DNA of 64,000 nt from Hevea brasiliensis (lineage: Eukaryota > Streptophyta > Magnoliopsida > Malpighiales > Euphorbiaceae): NCBI RefSeq assembly GCF_030052815.1, contig NC_079495.1:51267739-51331738 (forward strand), in the 5' to 3' direction. A program made the translations under genes and the position numbers. This document shows positions 45,068 through 57,633 of the stretch, piece by piece. The notes beneath the pieces are model-generated. The model was not told the origin of the DNA. It did no database searches and was given only the letters and a program-made list of their open reading frames with translations. Each line of letters starts with the position of its first letter. The stretch's first letter is position 1.

Positions 45068-47324
45068 TGTAGGGCAAGGGGCGTGAGGCGAAATATCATC
45101 CATTAGAATTATATAAAATGCACCAGGTAATGCCCAGGAAAGATGGTGGAGTCACAATGGTCTCACTTAAGTACCACCTCCTTAGACAACATTTCCTAAA
45201 CATGCACTTCATACAATCCTAATAGAATCAAACCACTGGTAAGTACCGTCTTCCCATAACACTACCACGGTACTAAGGATTTATGCCACGAAGGCATAGA
45301 TAGACAGGAGTCGCCACCCGGGTAATAACCGGGACATATTCAGTGTTTCTTCCGAGGGTCATGGATGGCAACTTACTCCTTGCAGAGTTTCCACAACCGT
45401 CATTACCATAGCCCAATGTCTAGGTTCGGGATACTGGGTACGTAAGGGGAAGGTGTTAGGCACCCCTTACGCCTGGTCTAACCTCGTTAATTCGAGTGTC
45501 AGTCCTCTACTAATATTTCTAGAAGTCTTGTTTATTATTCCTTTATTAAACTTTATCCTAAAAAATGCAATTCTAATCTTACACACGCAAGTAATTCACA
45601 AAAAGGGTTGTTGTTTACACACAATTTTCATGAACAAGTAATTCCTATCTATGGGGTTGCTAATTATTTAAATGATATTTACCAGATGACTAAAATTAAT
45701 TTATTATTGAGAATTTAATTTACAAACAAATTCAATTTCAAATAACCCTACGTTTCTATTTAACCTAATTAATTAATTTTCACCAAGTTACCCTAAGGAT
45801 AATTGAACTAAGTTAATTATGTACATGTGTAATTTATTCTAATATCACATAAGGCCCAAACAATCACAACCTAATAAAGATTTCTAACATGCAAATTTAT
45901 TTTATAATTACCAAATATTAAATTAAATTTATTTACTGCCAATGTTAGTTTAATTTACAAACAATATTGATTTTAATTTGCAAAGTATTTATTTAAATGA
46001 ATTACATGCAAAAATCAGTTAAATTAAAAACAAAGTTAATTTTAATTTACCGAATAAAAGGTCTATAATTACTACAATTTAATGCCAATGGTTATTCGAG
46101 AAGTTTTAGAGCTACTTACCTGTTGGTAAATGCAGTTGCCATTGGGGCAAGCTACCCTTAAAAAAGGGTCTTCTCTTCTAGTATGGCAATGATATCCCTG
46201 GCTTACTCCCGTTTAGCTCCATATAAGCTCCACGCAAATGCCCTCTTTGGTACTTACCTTAGGGCTACTTACCAATTTTGTTTGTAAATAAAAAAAATAA
46301 AGAAAATAAAGAAAAATAATAAAAGTACGAGAGACAGAAACTAAACATGTGCAGAGTTGTGTATCCCCTCAAATTAAACATGATTACATGATCTATATGA
46401 ACATATAAAATAAATTGAAGACAAAGAGCATAGAATTAAAATATTGTGTGGCATAGATCTTGAAAAGAAAACAATAAAAACTGACCTTCCAGAAATCTTG
46501 TATGAAAATCTTCTTGAAGAAAAGAAAAAAATAAGGAAGAACTCAAAGAGTCTTGAATATCTCTAAATTTCCTATAGCTCTGAATTTTCTCTTCCTCTTT
46601 CCTCCCATCATCCCCCTCTTCCCTTCTCCAAAGAGGGTATTTATAGGGTTTTGGGAGAGAGGTGTGATAGGGTTTGGAGTCTGAGGATGATAAAGTTTAG
46701 ATGACTTAAACAACTATGATTACAGAATTCGAATAAGACTGGGATATGGGTGAGGTGTTTCAACCAATAGGAAGACAGGAAAAAATGGAAGGCACCAATA
46801 GGGAATGAGGAAGAGATGTGGTAGGGTTTGGAGTCTTAGGGTGATAAAGTTTAAATGACTTAAACAACTACGATTGCAGAATTCGAATAAGACTGGGATA
46901 TGGGTGAGGTGTTTCAACCAATAGGAAGATAGGAAAAAATGGAAGGCACCAATAGGGAGTGAGGAAGAGAGTGGGGCCAAGGAGGAGAGAGATATTTTAT
47001 TATTTTAATTTTTAGAAAATAATTAAATGGGTCCCATTTAAAATTCCTAACTAGGCTTTCTTAGGCCCATAAAGCCCAATTAAACTTATTTAGATCCATT
47101 TAAGAACTACCCATATTAAATTTAAACAAAATAAAATTTTATTTAAATTTAATTAAATTAATTTCCCCAAAACTTTATTATTATTTTTATTTTTTTCAAG
47201 ATCATGCCACAAAATTAATAATTCAGCTCCATGCCTCCAATTACATCTTACAGTTATATAATTTTTCATCATCGGGTTTCCCACGACCTCAATGCACATA
47301 CTCATCACAAAATAAGGGTCTACA
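45068..47324 (-). repeat. Left (3') LTR of F (2257 bp)
   Basis: On the plus strand it runs TGTAGGGCAAGG to AGGGTCTACA. By eye it differs from the right LTR at fewer than ten places. It includes a two-copy tandem duplication with a period of about 154 bases (about 46670-46980). The 86-codon minus-strand frame 46720-46980 arises from that duplication and has no recognisable domain. Confidence 0.93.
46670..46980. repeat. 154-bp tandem duplication in the F LTR
   Basis: The stretch around GGTTTGGAGTCT...TAAAGTTT is present twice, with equivalent bases at 46691 and 46845. The right LTR has the same duplication (about 55140-55450), so it predates this insertion. Confidence 0.85.
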
Positions 47325-47340
47325 GTTTGCCCCCCACTTT
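47325..47340 (-). other. Polypurine tract of F
   Basis: On the minus strand AAAGTGGGGGGCAAAC lies right against the left LTR. A G-rich tract of this form is typical of Tat/Ogre elements as I remember them. Confidence 0.8.
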
Positions 47341-47754
47341 GGCGAAAGTTGAAATCAATGCGAAAGCATTGCTCAAGTTTCTTCAAAGTGAAACTCAAAT
47401 TTCTAATAACTATGAAACATTGGCTATGAGGATCAAGTATAATTTCTCTCTGATTTTTCTTTTTCTTCTCTCCCCCCATGATTTCTGCCTTGACTCATTT
47501 CTCTTCCATGAACTTCATTCTCTGTGCCCTAACTTTTGCCTGAAATGCCCTTTTGGGTTTTCATCTCAGCGGGCTTGCTCTAACTTTTGCCTAAGCAACC
47601 CTTTTAGGTTTTCCACTTAGCGAGCTCTCTTTTTTTTCTTTTCTTTTTCTTGTTCTTTTTCTCTTTTTTTGAAATTAGACAATCACCAGGATATTCATAT
47701 CAAGCACCTATTCTATCATGCTCACAAGACAATAGGTTAAATCAAAACAATGCA

Positions 47755-50700
47755 GTTCAATTACTTAATCTTTTGATATATCCCTCAAGACACAAAACAT
47801 TCACAATCATAATTCAATAAAACCTATTCCTGGTTAATGCAATAAAAACTTCTTTATTTATTCAGGTACACCATTACTCCCTCTTACATTTAGTTTTGCT
47901 AAATTTCTAACCTTCCAAAGTTAGAAATAAGCTTTATAACCTGCCGAATGGCTTTTTCAGGTTTTCCATCCAGATCTTCTCTCATCTCTCCTTTTGCCTA
48001 GACTGCCTTTTGTAGGTTTTCAATCTAGCATTTTTTCTTTTCTTTTCTTTTCTTTTTTCTTTTTTTTTTTTCTTTCGTTCTTTTTTCTTTGACCCTTACT
48101 TTTGCTTAGACCGTCTTTTGCAGGTTTTCAGCCTAGCTGGCCTGTCTCACACAAAGTACCATTTAAGCCTGTCTAAATTGATTGGTTCTTGAAATTCATT
48201 CCCATCCAGGTCTGATATTCTTACAGAGCAAGATCTTTTGACTATGTATGGACCATCCCGCTTTGGCTTAAACTTTCCTATTGGATCAAAAGGGATGGGC
48301 CGAGTTTGTTTCAAAATCACGTCTCCCTCTTTGATCTTTCTTGGCTTCACCTTAAAGAGAATGGGGTTGCCCCCGTGAATGTCCTTGCAGTACTACAATA
48401 ACCTTGAAGAAGGAGTTTTTTCAGGCCTATCCTTATATATTTCGAACATCTTTTTTCCCAACTAGAACCTTTCCATTCATATGGGGACCACACATTCCTG
48501 CATGTATTTCTTTCATTATTTGCTCAGGCTATTTTTCTATCACACATAAGAGTTTGTGTTCAATTACTTAATCTTTTGATATATCCCTCAAGACACAAAA
48601 CATTCACAATCATAATTCAATAAAACCTATTCCTGGTTAATGCAATAAAAACTTCTTTATTTATTCAGGTACACCATTACTCCCTCTTACATTTAGTTTT
48701 GCTAAATTTCTAACCTTCCAAAGTTAGAAATAAGCTTTATAACCTGCCGAATGGCTTTTTCAGGTTTTCCATCCAGATCTTCTCTCATCTCTCCTTTTGC
48801 CTAGACTGCCTTTTGTAGGTTTTCAATCTAGCATTTTTTCTTTTCTTTTCTTTTTTTTTTTTCTTTCGTTCTTTTTTCTTTGACCCTTACTTTTGCTTAG
48901 ACCGTCTTTTGCAGGTTTTCAGCCTAGCTGGCCTGTCTCACACAAAGTACCATTTAAGCCTGTCTAAATTGATTGGTTCTTGAAATTCATTCCCATCCAG
49001 GTCTGATATTCTTACAGTAGCAAGATCTTTTTGACTATGTATGGACCATCCCAGTTTGGCTTAAACTTTCCTCTTGGATCAAAAGGGATGGGCCGAGTTT
49101 GTTTCAAAATCACGTCTCCCTCTTTGATCTTTCTTGGCTTCACCTTAAAGAGAATGGGGTTGCCCCCGTGAATGTCCTTGCAGTACTACAATAACCTTGA
49201 AGAAGGAGTTTTTTCAGGCCTATCCTTATATATTTCGAACATCTTTTTTCCCAACTAGAACCTTTCCATTCATATGGGGACCACACATTCCTGCATGTAT
49301 TTCTTTCATTATTTGCTCAGGCTATTTTTCTATCACACATAAGAGTTTGTGTTCAATTACTTAATCTTTTGATATATCCCTCAAGACACAAAACATTCAC
49401 AATCATAATTCAATAAAACCTATTCCTGGTTAATGCAATAAAAACTTCTTTATTTATTCAGGTACACCATTACTCCCTCTTACATTTAGTTTTGCTAAAT
49501 TTCTAACCTTCCAAAGTTAGAAATAAGCTTTATAACCTGCCGAATGGCTTTTTCAGGTTTTCCATCCAGATCTTCTCTCATCTCTCCTTTTGCCTAGACT
49601 GCCTTTTGTAGGTTTTCAATCTAGCATTTTTTCTTTTCTTTTCTTTTCTTTTTTCTTTTTTTTTCTTTCGTTCTTTTTTCTTTGACCCTTACTTTTGCTT
49701 AGACCGTCTTTTGCAGGTTTTCAGCCTAGCTGGCCTGTCTCACACAAAGTACCATTTAAGCCTGTCTAAATTGATTGGTTCTTGAAATTCATTCCCATCC
49801 AGGTCTGATATTCTTACAGTAGCAAGATCTTTTTGACTATGTATGGACCATCCCAGTTTGGCTTAAACTTTCCTCTTGGATCAAAAGGGATGGGCCGAGT
49901 TTGTTTCAAAATCACGTCTCCCTCTTTGATCTTTCTTGGCTTCACCTTAAAGAGAATGGGGTTGCCCCCGTGAATGTCCTTGCAGTACTACAATAACCTT
50001 GAAGAAGGAGTTTTTTCAGGCCTATCCTTATATATTTCGAACATCTTTTTTCCCAACTAGAACCTTTCCATTCATATGGGGACCACACATTCCTGCATGT
50101 ATTTCTTTCATTATTTGCTCAGGCTATTTTTCTATCACACATAAGAGTTTGTGTTCAATTACTTAATCTTTTGATATATCCCTCAAGACACAAAACATTC
50201 ACAATCATAATTCAATAAAACCTATTCCTGGTTAATGCAATAAAAACTTCTTTATTTATTCAGGTACACCATTACTCCCTCTTACATTTAGTTTTGCTAA
50301 ATTTCTAACCTTCCAAAGTTAGAAATAAGCTTTATAACCTGCCGAATGGCTTTTTCAGGTTTTCCATCCAGATCTTCTCTCATCTCTCCTTTTGCCTAGA
50401 CTGCCTTTTGTAGGTTTTCAATCTAGCATTTTTTCTTTTCTTTTCTTTTTTTTTTTTCTTTCGTTCTTTTTTCTTTGACCCTTACTTTTGCTTAGACCGT
50501 CTTTTGCAGGTTTTCAGCCTAGCTGGCCTGTCTCACACAAAGTACCATTTAAGCCTGTCTAAATTGATTGGTTCTTGAAATTCATTCCCATCCAGGTCTG
50601 ATATTCTTACAGTAGCAAGATCTTTTTGACTATGTATGGACCATCCCAGTTTGGCTTAAACTTTCCTCTTGGATCAAAAGGGATGGGCCGAGTTTGTTTC

Positions 50701-50945
50701 AAAATCACGTCTCCCTCTTTGATCTTTCTTGGCTTCACCTTAAAGAGAATGGGGTTGCCCAAGTGAATTTCCTTGCAGTACTACAATAACCTTAAAGAAG
50801 GAGTTTTTTCAGGCCTATCCTTATATATTTCGAACATTTTTTTTCCCAACTAGAACCTTTCCATTCATATGGGGACCACACATTCCTGCATGTATTTCTT
50901 TCATTATTTGCTCAGGCTATTTTTCTATCACACATAAGAGTTTGT
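47755..50945 (-). repeat. Four tandem units of about 800 bp inside F
   Basis: Units start at 47755, 48558, 49351 and 50153 (GTTCAATTACTTAATC) and the last ends at 50945 (AGAGTTTGT). Lengths alternate at 803, 793, 802 and 793 because units 1 and 3 have a longer pyrimidine run than 2 and 4. This suggests that a two-unit block was duplicated. Each unit holds the decayed integrase C-terminus and adjoining 3' sequence. Units 2-4 share changes not in unit 1 (for example CAGTAGCAAG for CAGAGCAAG), and unit 4 has private changes. Confidence 0.92.
48147..48375 (-). pseudogene. F integrase C-terminal remnant (unit 1)
   Basis: On the minus strand the open stretch has PRKIKEGDVILKQTRPIPFD, then GKFKPKRDGPYIVKRS, and closes with NLDRLKWYFV and a stop at about 48147. 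This is the C-terminal end typical of Tat/Ogre integrases. Just upstream are scraps resembling the end of the catalytic core (NPILF region), directly fused by deletion. The equivalents in units 2, 3 and 4 are frameshifted by one-base changes near the CAGTAGCAAG difference. It is about 67 codons and cannot be functional. Confidence 0.75.
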
Positions 50946-51836
50946 AGAATTGCCCCCCAGTTAAAGTAAGTTGAGCGACTAATCTATGAATTGTTGCTCT
51001 ATCTTTTTTGTTGGCTTATTGTGAGTATTCTCTCACTTCCAGAGACCTCCTTATGTCTTCATATCATTTTCTTTCTCCCTCTAGGTCCACATGTGTTACT
51101 ATTAATCCTTCATAGCACGAAATTTTACTCCTCATTAGGATAACTAGCTAAGTCAACGTTTGATCACTCTTTTCCTATGAGGACACCAGCATGGCTTTGG
51201 AGTTGGCCATCTGATTTTAAGCTCGAGACATGTGCTTCTTGGTACTTTGTTAACAAGGCTATAAATTTATCTCTTTCTTTTTGGGTTAAATCTTCAGCTA
51301 ACTTAATGTATTTAGGATTATTGGTGTACCCAAATTAATAGAGATCGATTTTGATGCATTAATAGAAACTGATTCTAAATGATTATAAATGCTATGCATA
51401 TGCCCATTAGAATAAACATCGAACAAGTAAGCAAAAGGACTGGTCATGTTATTGATCTTTGCCTCAAAATCTTTATCAAGTACATTGAAAACATCAGTAT
51501 CACTACTGTGAGCATTGTAAAAGATAAACTCAAACTTAGGAGTGTAGCTTTAGGTGCTTGGCTTCCATGCAGTCTTTAGATTAATGGTGCTCATTTTCTA
51601 CTCTAATTCTTTCACATGTAGTGACCCCTAATCATATGTTCAAGTAATTGCCCCCTCTTTCAAGAACTTAGGAGGCTTTGGCTCTTCTTTCTCTTCTATT
51701 GGCTCATAGCCCAAACCATGACTCGTGATCTGCCCTTTCATCTCAAGAAAAGTCACCAGACCATCTATACTTTCTCTTAGGCCTGTGCTAAGAAAAACTT
51801 CATCCCTTTCTTCATAGTAGCCACTTTTAGATCCAT
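50946..51836. other. F interior without recognisable genes
   Basis: Between the tandem array and the Pro-rich fragment I see only AT-rich sequence with scattered short frames (for example 51379-51579 plus). Nothing matches a domain I know. Since F was once gag-pol, this may be decayed RT or RNase H sequence, but I cannot show it. Confidence 0.5.
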
Positions 51837-52500
51837 CTAGTTTTTATAGATCCCAACAACTTGAAAATCAAACACTAGTGGAATTGAACCATCTAGTTGT
51901 AATGCAACTACCTCCTCATCAAAATTGGTCCAAACATCTAAAGGACCCTCATCATAGCTAGAATTATCACAAATGTCAACAACCATTATAGATTGAGGTT
52001 CATTGGGCTTTTGGATGGGTTGGATAGGTTCACTGGGCTTTTGGATGGGTTGGATAAGTTCATTGGGCTTTTGGATGGGTTGGATAAAGTAAATAATTCT
52101 GTTAGGGTTATTTGGGGTGATGGAAATCATGTAGAGACCTGGTGTAGGTGGAAATTTTGGCTAGGCATGGGGCTTTTGGGTTGATTTTCTGGGTCAATTA
52201 TCCTTTTGGCATCAATTAGGTCTTAGATATCATGCTTAAGTTGAAAGCATCAGCCAGTTTCATAACTGTGGGCTTAGTAGAACTGGCAACATTGGTTGAT
52301 ATCATAGCTAGGTGGGAGTAGATTTGGTAGTGGTCTGGGTGATAAGAGCTGTAGGAGGTCTTGAGCTTTGAGACGCTCCAAAACTTCAGATAAGGGTTGG
52401 CTGAATTGGAAAAATCTTCTTGGGGGTGTGAGACACAATTTGAACCTCAATAACTTTAATGCCACTTAATTGGCCTGCCTCGAGGCCTCTTTCTAAAGTT
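51837..52500 (-). pseudogene. F gag-like remnant (Pro-rich part and decayed zinc region)
   Basis: On the minus strand one frame (52465 down to 52274) has FSQPLSEVLERLKAQDLLQ, then PRPLPNLLPPSYDINQCCQF. This is the pattern found before the C-x-H-x-C motif of Tat/Ogre gag. Scraps of the motif (HSYET, CFQLKHDI, DLIDA) follow, with stops. Another frame (52130 down to 51837) has a tandemly repeated PIQKPNE unit. Neither could give a product. Confidence 0.6.
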
Positions 52501-53517
52501 GACCACAATTTTCTCTTCTAGCTCAAACATCTTGGCATTCAATATTTCATCAAGCACGGCCATAGTTTCTTCCATCTTAAATAGTACACGTGAAATCCTT
52601 ACTAGTCTCTTCCCTTCCCTAACCCAAGTGACCTGATTGGAAGTCTCTTTAGTGTGCTTTGAGGCTATGTTTTCTCAAAAAATAGGATTTTAGGGTTAAC
52701 CTAAACATGCTATGTACATGAGTGCAAGGCATGAATGGATAATTTTTTCTTTTTTTTCCTTTTTTTTTTTTTTGCTTTTACTTTTATAAAATCAAAACCG
52801 AACCATACCAATAGGACAAAACTGAACCAAAACCAGATCATATAAACTGAACTAACATCGGACCAAAGACTGAATCAAAACTGAAAAAAAAAATCTCAAG
52901 AACTGAATCTTCGCCCCCTTATACCTTCAACTCTCACGTACAGGGTAAGCAAAAATTCTGTCCTAGGCTATGGTACACTGGACACACCAACAGGGGTGGT
53001 CCAGGACGATCCTCCCCTCACAAACAAAGGATTTATATCCTTAAAGTTTAACCATAAGTAAGCATCCTCTTGCTTAACATGGGTTTTAAAATGGACTTGG
53101 GCCTATACACACATTGGGTTTATGCATAGGCCTAGGTTCATCTTAACTACCACTAGAACTTATGGTTTAAACAGTAAGGTTATAAATCCAGCACAATAAA
53201 AATCTACGGGGTACCTAGGGCTGAAATCTATGGCTCATGGGCTTCATCGGGTAGGAAAAGGGTCACCCATGCGAGAGCTTGTCCATTAAGCACAACGGCC
53301 GGAGCTGTGGCTCTTTTATATACTCGAAGGTACGGGCATGGGGTGCTAGCATTCACCAATTCGTCATAGCTCTAGTAGAACCATGGTCTCCTTGGCTAGT
53401 ACTAACAAGGCTAAAAAGGTAAGGGTGATCCGTGTGATAGTGTAGTGCAATGCAAAAAGTTTAATAAAGGAATAATATTAGACTAATAGAAACATGTTGG
53501 AGTAACTATCCATTTAG
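52501..53517. other. F 5' untranslated-like region
   Basis: The segment next to the primer site contains no supported frame. It includes T-rich and A-rich runs (near 52745-52775 and 52880) and ordinary mixed sequence. Its position makes it the leader of F. Confidence 0.5.
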
Positions 53518-53535
53518 TCCCCAGTGGAGTCGCCA
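53518..53535 (-). other. Primer binding site of F (Tat/Ogre type)
   Basis: On the minus strand TGGCGACTCCACTGGGGA lies three bases from the right LTR. It differs from the Met-tRNA site used by the other elements and fits the site I recall for Tat/Ogre elements, usually assigned to Arg-tRNA. The tRNA assignment is from memory. Confidence 0.8.
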
Positions 53536-53538
53536 AAC

Positions 53539-55794
53539 TGTAGGGCAAGGGGCGTGAGGCGAAATATCATCCATTAGAATTATATAAAATGCACCAGGTA
53601 ATGCCCAGGAAAGATGGTGGAGTCACAATGGTCTCACTTAAGTACCACCTCCTTAGACAACATTTCCTAAACATGCACTTCATACAATCCTAATAGAATC
53701 AAACCACTGGTAAGTACCGTCTTCCCATAACACTACCACGGTACTAAGGATTTATGCCACGAAGGCATAGATAGACAGGAGTCGCCACCCGGGTAATAAC
53801 CGGGACATATTCAGTGTTTCTTCCGAGGGTCATGGATGGCAACTTACTCCTTGCAGAGTTTCCACAACCGTCATTACCATAGCCCAATGTCTAGGTTCGG
53901 GATACTGGGTACGTAAGGGGAAGGTGTTAGGCACCCCTTACGCCTGGTCTAACCTCGTTAATTCGAGTGTCAGTCCTCTACTAATATTTCTAGAAGTCTT
54001 GTTTATTATTCCTTTATTAAACTTTATCCTAAAAAATGCAATTCTAATCTTACATACGCAAGTAATTCACAAAAAGGGTTGTTGTTTACACACAATTTTC
54101 ATGAACAAGTAATTCCTATCTATGGGGTTGCTAATTATTTAAATGATATTTACCAGATGACTAAAATTAATTTATTATTGAGAATTTAATTTACAAACAA
54201 ATTCAATTTCAAATAACCCTACGCTTCTATTTAACCTAATTAATTAATTTTCACCAAGTTACCCTAAGGATAATTGAACTAAGTTAATTATGTACATGTG
54301 TAATTTATTCTAATATCACATAAGGCCCAAACAATCACAACCTAATAAAGATTTCTAACATGCAAATTTATTTTATAATTACCAAATATTAAATTAAATT
54401 TATTTACTGCCAATGTTAGTTTAATTTACAAACAATATTGATTTTAATTTGCAAAGTATTTATTTAAATGAATTACATGCAAAAATCAGTTAAATTAAAA
54501 ACAAAGTTAATTTTAATTTACCGAATAAAAGGTCTATAATTACTACAATTTAATGCCAATGGTTATTCGAGAAGTTTTAGAGCTACTTACCTGTTGGTAA
54601 ATGCAGTTGCCATTGGGGCAAGCTACCCTTAAAAAAGGGTCTTCTCTTCTAGTATGGCAATGATATCCCTGGCTTACTCCCGTTTAGCTCCATATAAGCT
54701 CCGCGCAAATGCCCTCTTTGGTACTTACCTTAGGGCTACTTACCAATTTTGTTTGTAAATAAAAAAAATAAAGAAAATAAAGAAAAATAATAAAAGTACG
54801 AGAGACAGAAACTAAACATGTGCAGAGTTGTGTATCCCCTCAAATTAAACATGATTACATGATCTATATGAACATATAAAATAAATTGAAGACAAAGAGC
54901 ATAGAATTAAAATATTGTGTGGCATAGATCTTGAAAAGAAAACAATAAAAACTGACCTTCCAGAAATCTTGTATGAAAATCTTCTTGAAGAAAAGAAAAA
55001 AATAAGGAAGAACTCAAAGAGTCTTGAATATCTCTAAATTTCCTATAGCTCTGAATTTTCTCTTCCTCTTTCCTCCCATCATCCCCCTCTTCCCTTCTCC
55101 AGTAGGGTATTTATAGGGTTTTGGGAGAGAGGTGTGATAGGGTTTGGAGTATGAGGATGATAAAGTTTAGATGACTTAAACAACTATGATTACAGAATTC
55201 GAATAAGACTGGGATATGGGTGAGGTGTTTCAACCAATAGGAAGACAGGAAAAAATGGAAGGCACCAATAGGGAATGAGGAAGAGATGTGGTAGGGTTTG
55301 GAGTCTTAGGGTGATAAAGTTTAAATGACTTAAACAACTACGATTGCAGAATTCGAATAAGACTGGGATATGGGTGAGGTGTTTCAACCAATAGGAAGAT
55401 AGGAAAAAATGGAAGGCACCAATAGGGAGTGAGGAAGAGAGTGGGGCCAAGGAGGAGAGAGATATTTTATTATTTTAATTTTTAGAAAATAATTAAATGG
55501 GTCCCATTTAAAATTCCTAACTAGGCTTTCTTAGGCCCATAAAGCCCAATTAAACTTATTTAGATCCATTTAAGAACTACCCATATTAAATTTAAACAAA
55601 ATAAAATTTTATTTAAATTTAATTAAATTAATTTCCCCAAAACTTTATTATTATTTTTATTTTTTTCAAGTTCATGCCACAAAATTAATAATTCAGCTCC
55701 ATGCCTCCAATTACATCTTACAGTTATATAATTTTTCATCATCGGGTTTCCCACGACCTCAATGCACATACTCATCACAAAATAAGGGTCTACA
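53539..55794 (-). repeat. Right (5') LTR of F (2256 bp)
   Basis: It matches 45068-47324 with only a handful of differences, for example CACACGC to CATACGC near 54056 and CCAAAGAGGG to CCAGTAGGG near 55100. It is followed by GTTTG, the TSD. It contains no gene. Confidence 0.93.
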
Positions 55795-56956
55795 GTTTGC
55801 ACAGCAGATGACTGTGTTCTTTCAACAAATGGAGGGAAATGTGCCACCTCAAGCACAGACACAAGCATCTGTAGCACAACTACAGCCTCCGGCTTGACAA
55901 TATGAGAAACTAACAAAATTTGGGGCTACAGAATTCAGAGGAATAGTGGATCCACTGAAAAGCAGAACAGTGGTTAGAGAGGATGGAACGGGTTTTCAGA
56001 AAACTACAGTGTGCTGAAGAGTTGAAGTTTGAATATTCAGTATCACTTATGCAAGGGGATGCATATGAGTGGTGGAAGACCATCCCCTACAGTCTGGTAG
56101 AGCCACCAATCCTCACATGGGCAGACTTTTTAAGGGAATTTCGGCAAAAGTGGGTCCCTGATACTTATGTAGACATGAAGCTACAAGAGTTTTTAAGTTT
56201 GAAGCAAGGGGATAGAACAGTAGCAGAGTATGAGCAGGACTTTTCAAGGCTAAGCCATTATGCTAGAAGCTTAGTCTCCACCCCCAGAGATCGGTGTAAG
56301 AGGTTTGAGGCTGGATTGAGGCCTAGCTTGAGAATGCAAGTGGTAGGATTCCGACACCAGAATTTTTCTTAATTGATTTCATAAGCCCTGGAACTGGAAA
56401 GGATAGAATCAAAATGGGCAGTGAAAAAGAGTACACAAGTGAAAGAGAAAGCTGAAAAGGTTACTGGTCAAGCTACTAAGAGTGGTTGGGAAAAGAAAAC
56501 ATTTTGGAGAATCCAGCTCGCGCGAATCTGGTAGAGGTATATCTTTTAGATAGAAACCATCCCAATCCGATCAGCAAACTCAACAGAGACGCAGAAATAC
56601 GCTATCGGATCGACTTTGTGAGACTTGTGGTAAACCACATAGTGGAGTATGTTATAGAGCTATAGGAGCATGTTTCAATTGTGGAGGGACTGGTCATTTT
56701 GCTAAGGATTGTATAAGTCTACGCCGTTATGGATCATTTACCACGGCAGAAGGATCAACCCAAGTTTCTACCCTGAAGAGTTTACCAACAGTTAGTAGAG
56801 GTAGAGGCAGAGGTAGGGGTAGTACACCTGGAAGTCAGAGTACTGTGAATCAACCAGGACAAGGTGATGCTCCAGTAAGAGTATACACTATGCGACAGAG
56901 GGACGAGGATGAGACTTCTGGTATGGTTGCTGGTATTTTCTCAATTCTTAACTGAG

Positions 56957-57633
56957 ATATGTATATGTATAAAAAAAAATAAAATAAAATTTGATATGTT
57001 AGTGACTAGTCTTTTTAAAATTAATTTTGGAAGAGTTTGTCAGTGAAAAGTATTTGCTAGCACACAAGAATTTGTAAAATTAATTAGTAAGCCTAATTAT
57101 GTAAGGAAAGAGAACCTAAAAGTAAGTTATAGTAATATAGCTACCTTAGATACGGGTAAGGGTATTACTGCTGATAGATGTCAGTGGGTATCATAATCAA
57201 AATAAGTTCAAGATATTAGTGAATTTAAAAGAAATAAGATATAGGGAAGTTTGTTCTATTGGGATGTATCGTAGTAACTATGCAATATTCTTGATGTTTG
57301 TCTTTGTAAGTGCAGATTCTGATCTTGACTTGGGATTTATTGTGTAGAGCTACATACTACCCAATAGTACACAAGAATAAGAATAGTTGCAAACGGCATC
57401 TGTTTTGGTACAGTTATGATAAGATAAAGTTTTCTTATTAGAAAGGAGTTTGAAAATCCTAACTTGGGATTTAAAACTCTAAAGTTAGAATATTGAAAGG
57501 TTATAGTTCAGTACAAAAGAAAATAATGACTACACATCAGTGCAAAATAAGCTATAGAATATCGATAGATAAAAATAAATAGAACAGTAAGAAACTTGGC
57601 ACACGAGGTGAGCAATCGATAAGTAAATAGTAT
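56957..57633 (+). other. Spacer in D where pol should be
   Basis: About 680 bases of A/T-rich sequence replace protease, RT, RNase H and most of integrase, which take about 4 kb in relatives. A short similarity to the protease region may remain at the start (LVTS near 56998); nothing else is recognisable. Stops occur in all frames. Confidence 0.65.

Larger units (their letters stand above)
45068..55794 (-). mobile_element. Element F: Tat/Ogre-type non-autonomous LTR element (LARD-like)
   Basis: Two nearly identical LTRs (45068-47324 and 53539-55794) are flanked by GTTTG at 45063-45067 and 55795-55799, and gag of D continues across. Orientation is minus: the primer site (53535-53518) lies by the right LTR and the polypurine tract (47340-47325) by the left. 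The 6.2-kb interior has no intact gag or pol, only a decayed gag zinc region, a Pro-rich fragment and integrase tail remnants, the last amplified in four tandem units. The primer site sequence and protein scraps fit the Tat/Ogre lineage. Few differences between the LTRs make it the youngest insertion here. Confidence 0.9.
44935..56956 (+). pseudogene. D gag, split by element F
   Basis: The gag starts at ATG 44935 (reads MEEGDHSVEQSIEAEARGEA) and runs to 45067. It resumes at 55800 after the second GTTTG (QQMTVFFQQMEGN). A stop near 55895 and a one-base shift near 55965 precede the main capsid block, which is open from 55983 to 56345 (ERVFRKLQCAEELKF, AYEWWKTIPYSL, FLREFRQKWVPDTY, RCKRFEAGLRP). 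A double zinc motif follows at 56617-56712 (CETCGKPHSGVC and CFNCGGTGHFAKDC), then an RGRGRGRG stretch and RVYTMRQRDEDE. The reading closes at TGA near 56956, just where the protease would begin. The gag is much closer to that of E than to A. Confidence 0.87.

Noticed and set aside
45453..45641. A 62-codon frame present at 45453 and at 53924
   Set aside because: It is again the same position in the two F LTRs, with low-complexity hydrophobic content. I see no evidence of a gene.
46720..46980. An 86-codon minus-strand frame found identically at 55190-55450
   Set aside because: Both copies lie in the two LTRs of F, and the protein consists of the tandem duplication read twice. No domain is recognisable, so identity reflects LTR identity and not a conserved gene.
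47231..47620. A 129-codon plus-strand frame spanning the F LTR edge
   Set aside because: It is antisense to F, crosses the LTR-polypurine boundary, and is rich in Phe/Ser/Leu from pyrimidine runs. There is no domain similarity.
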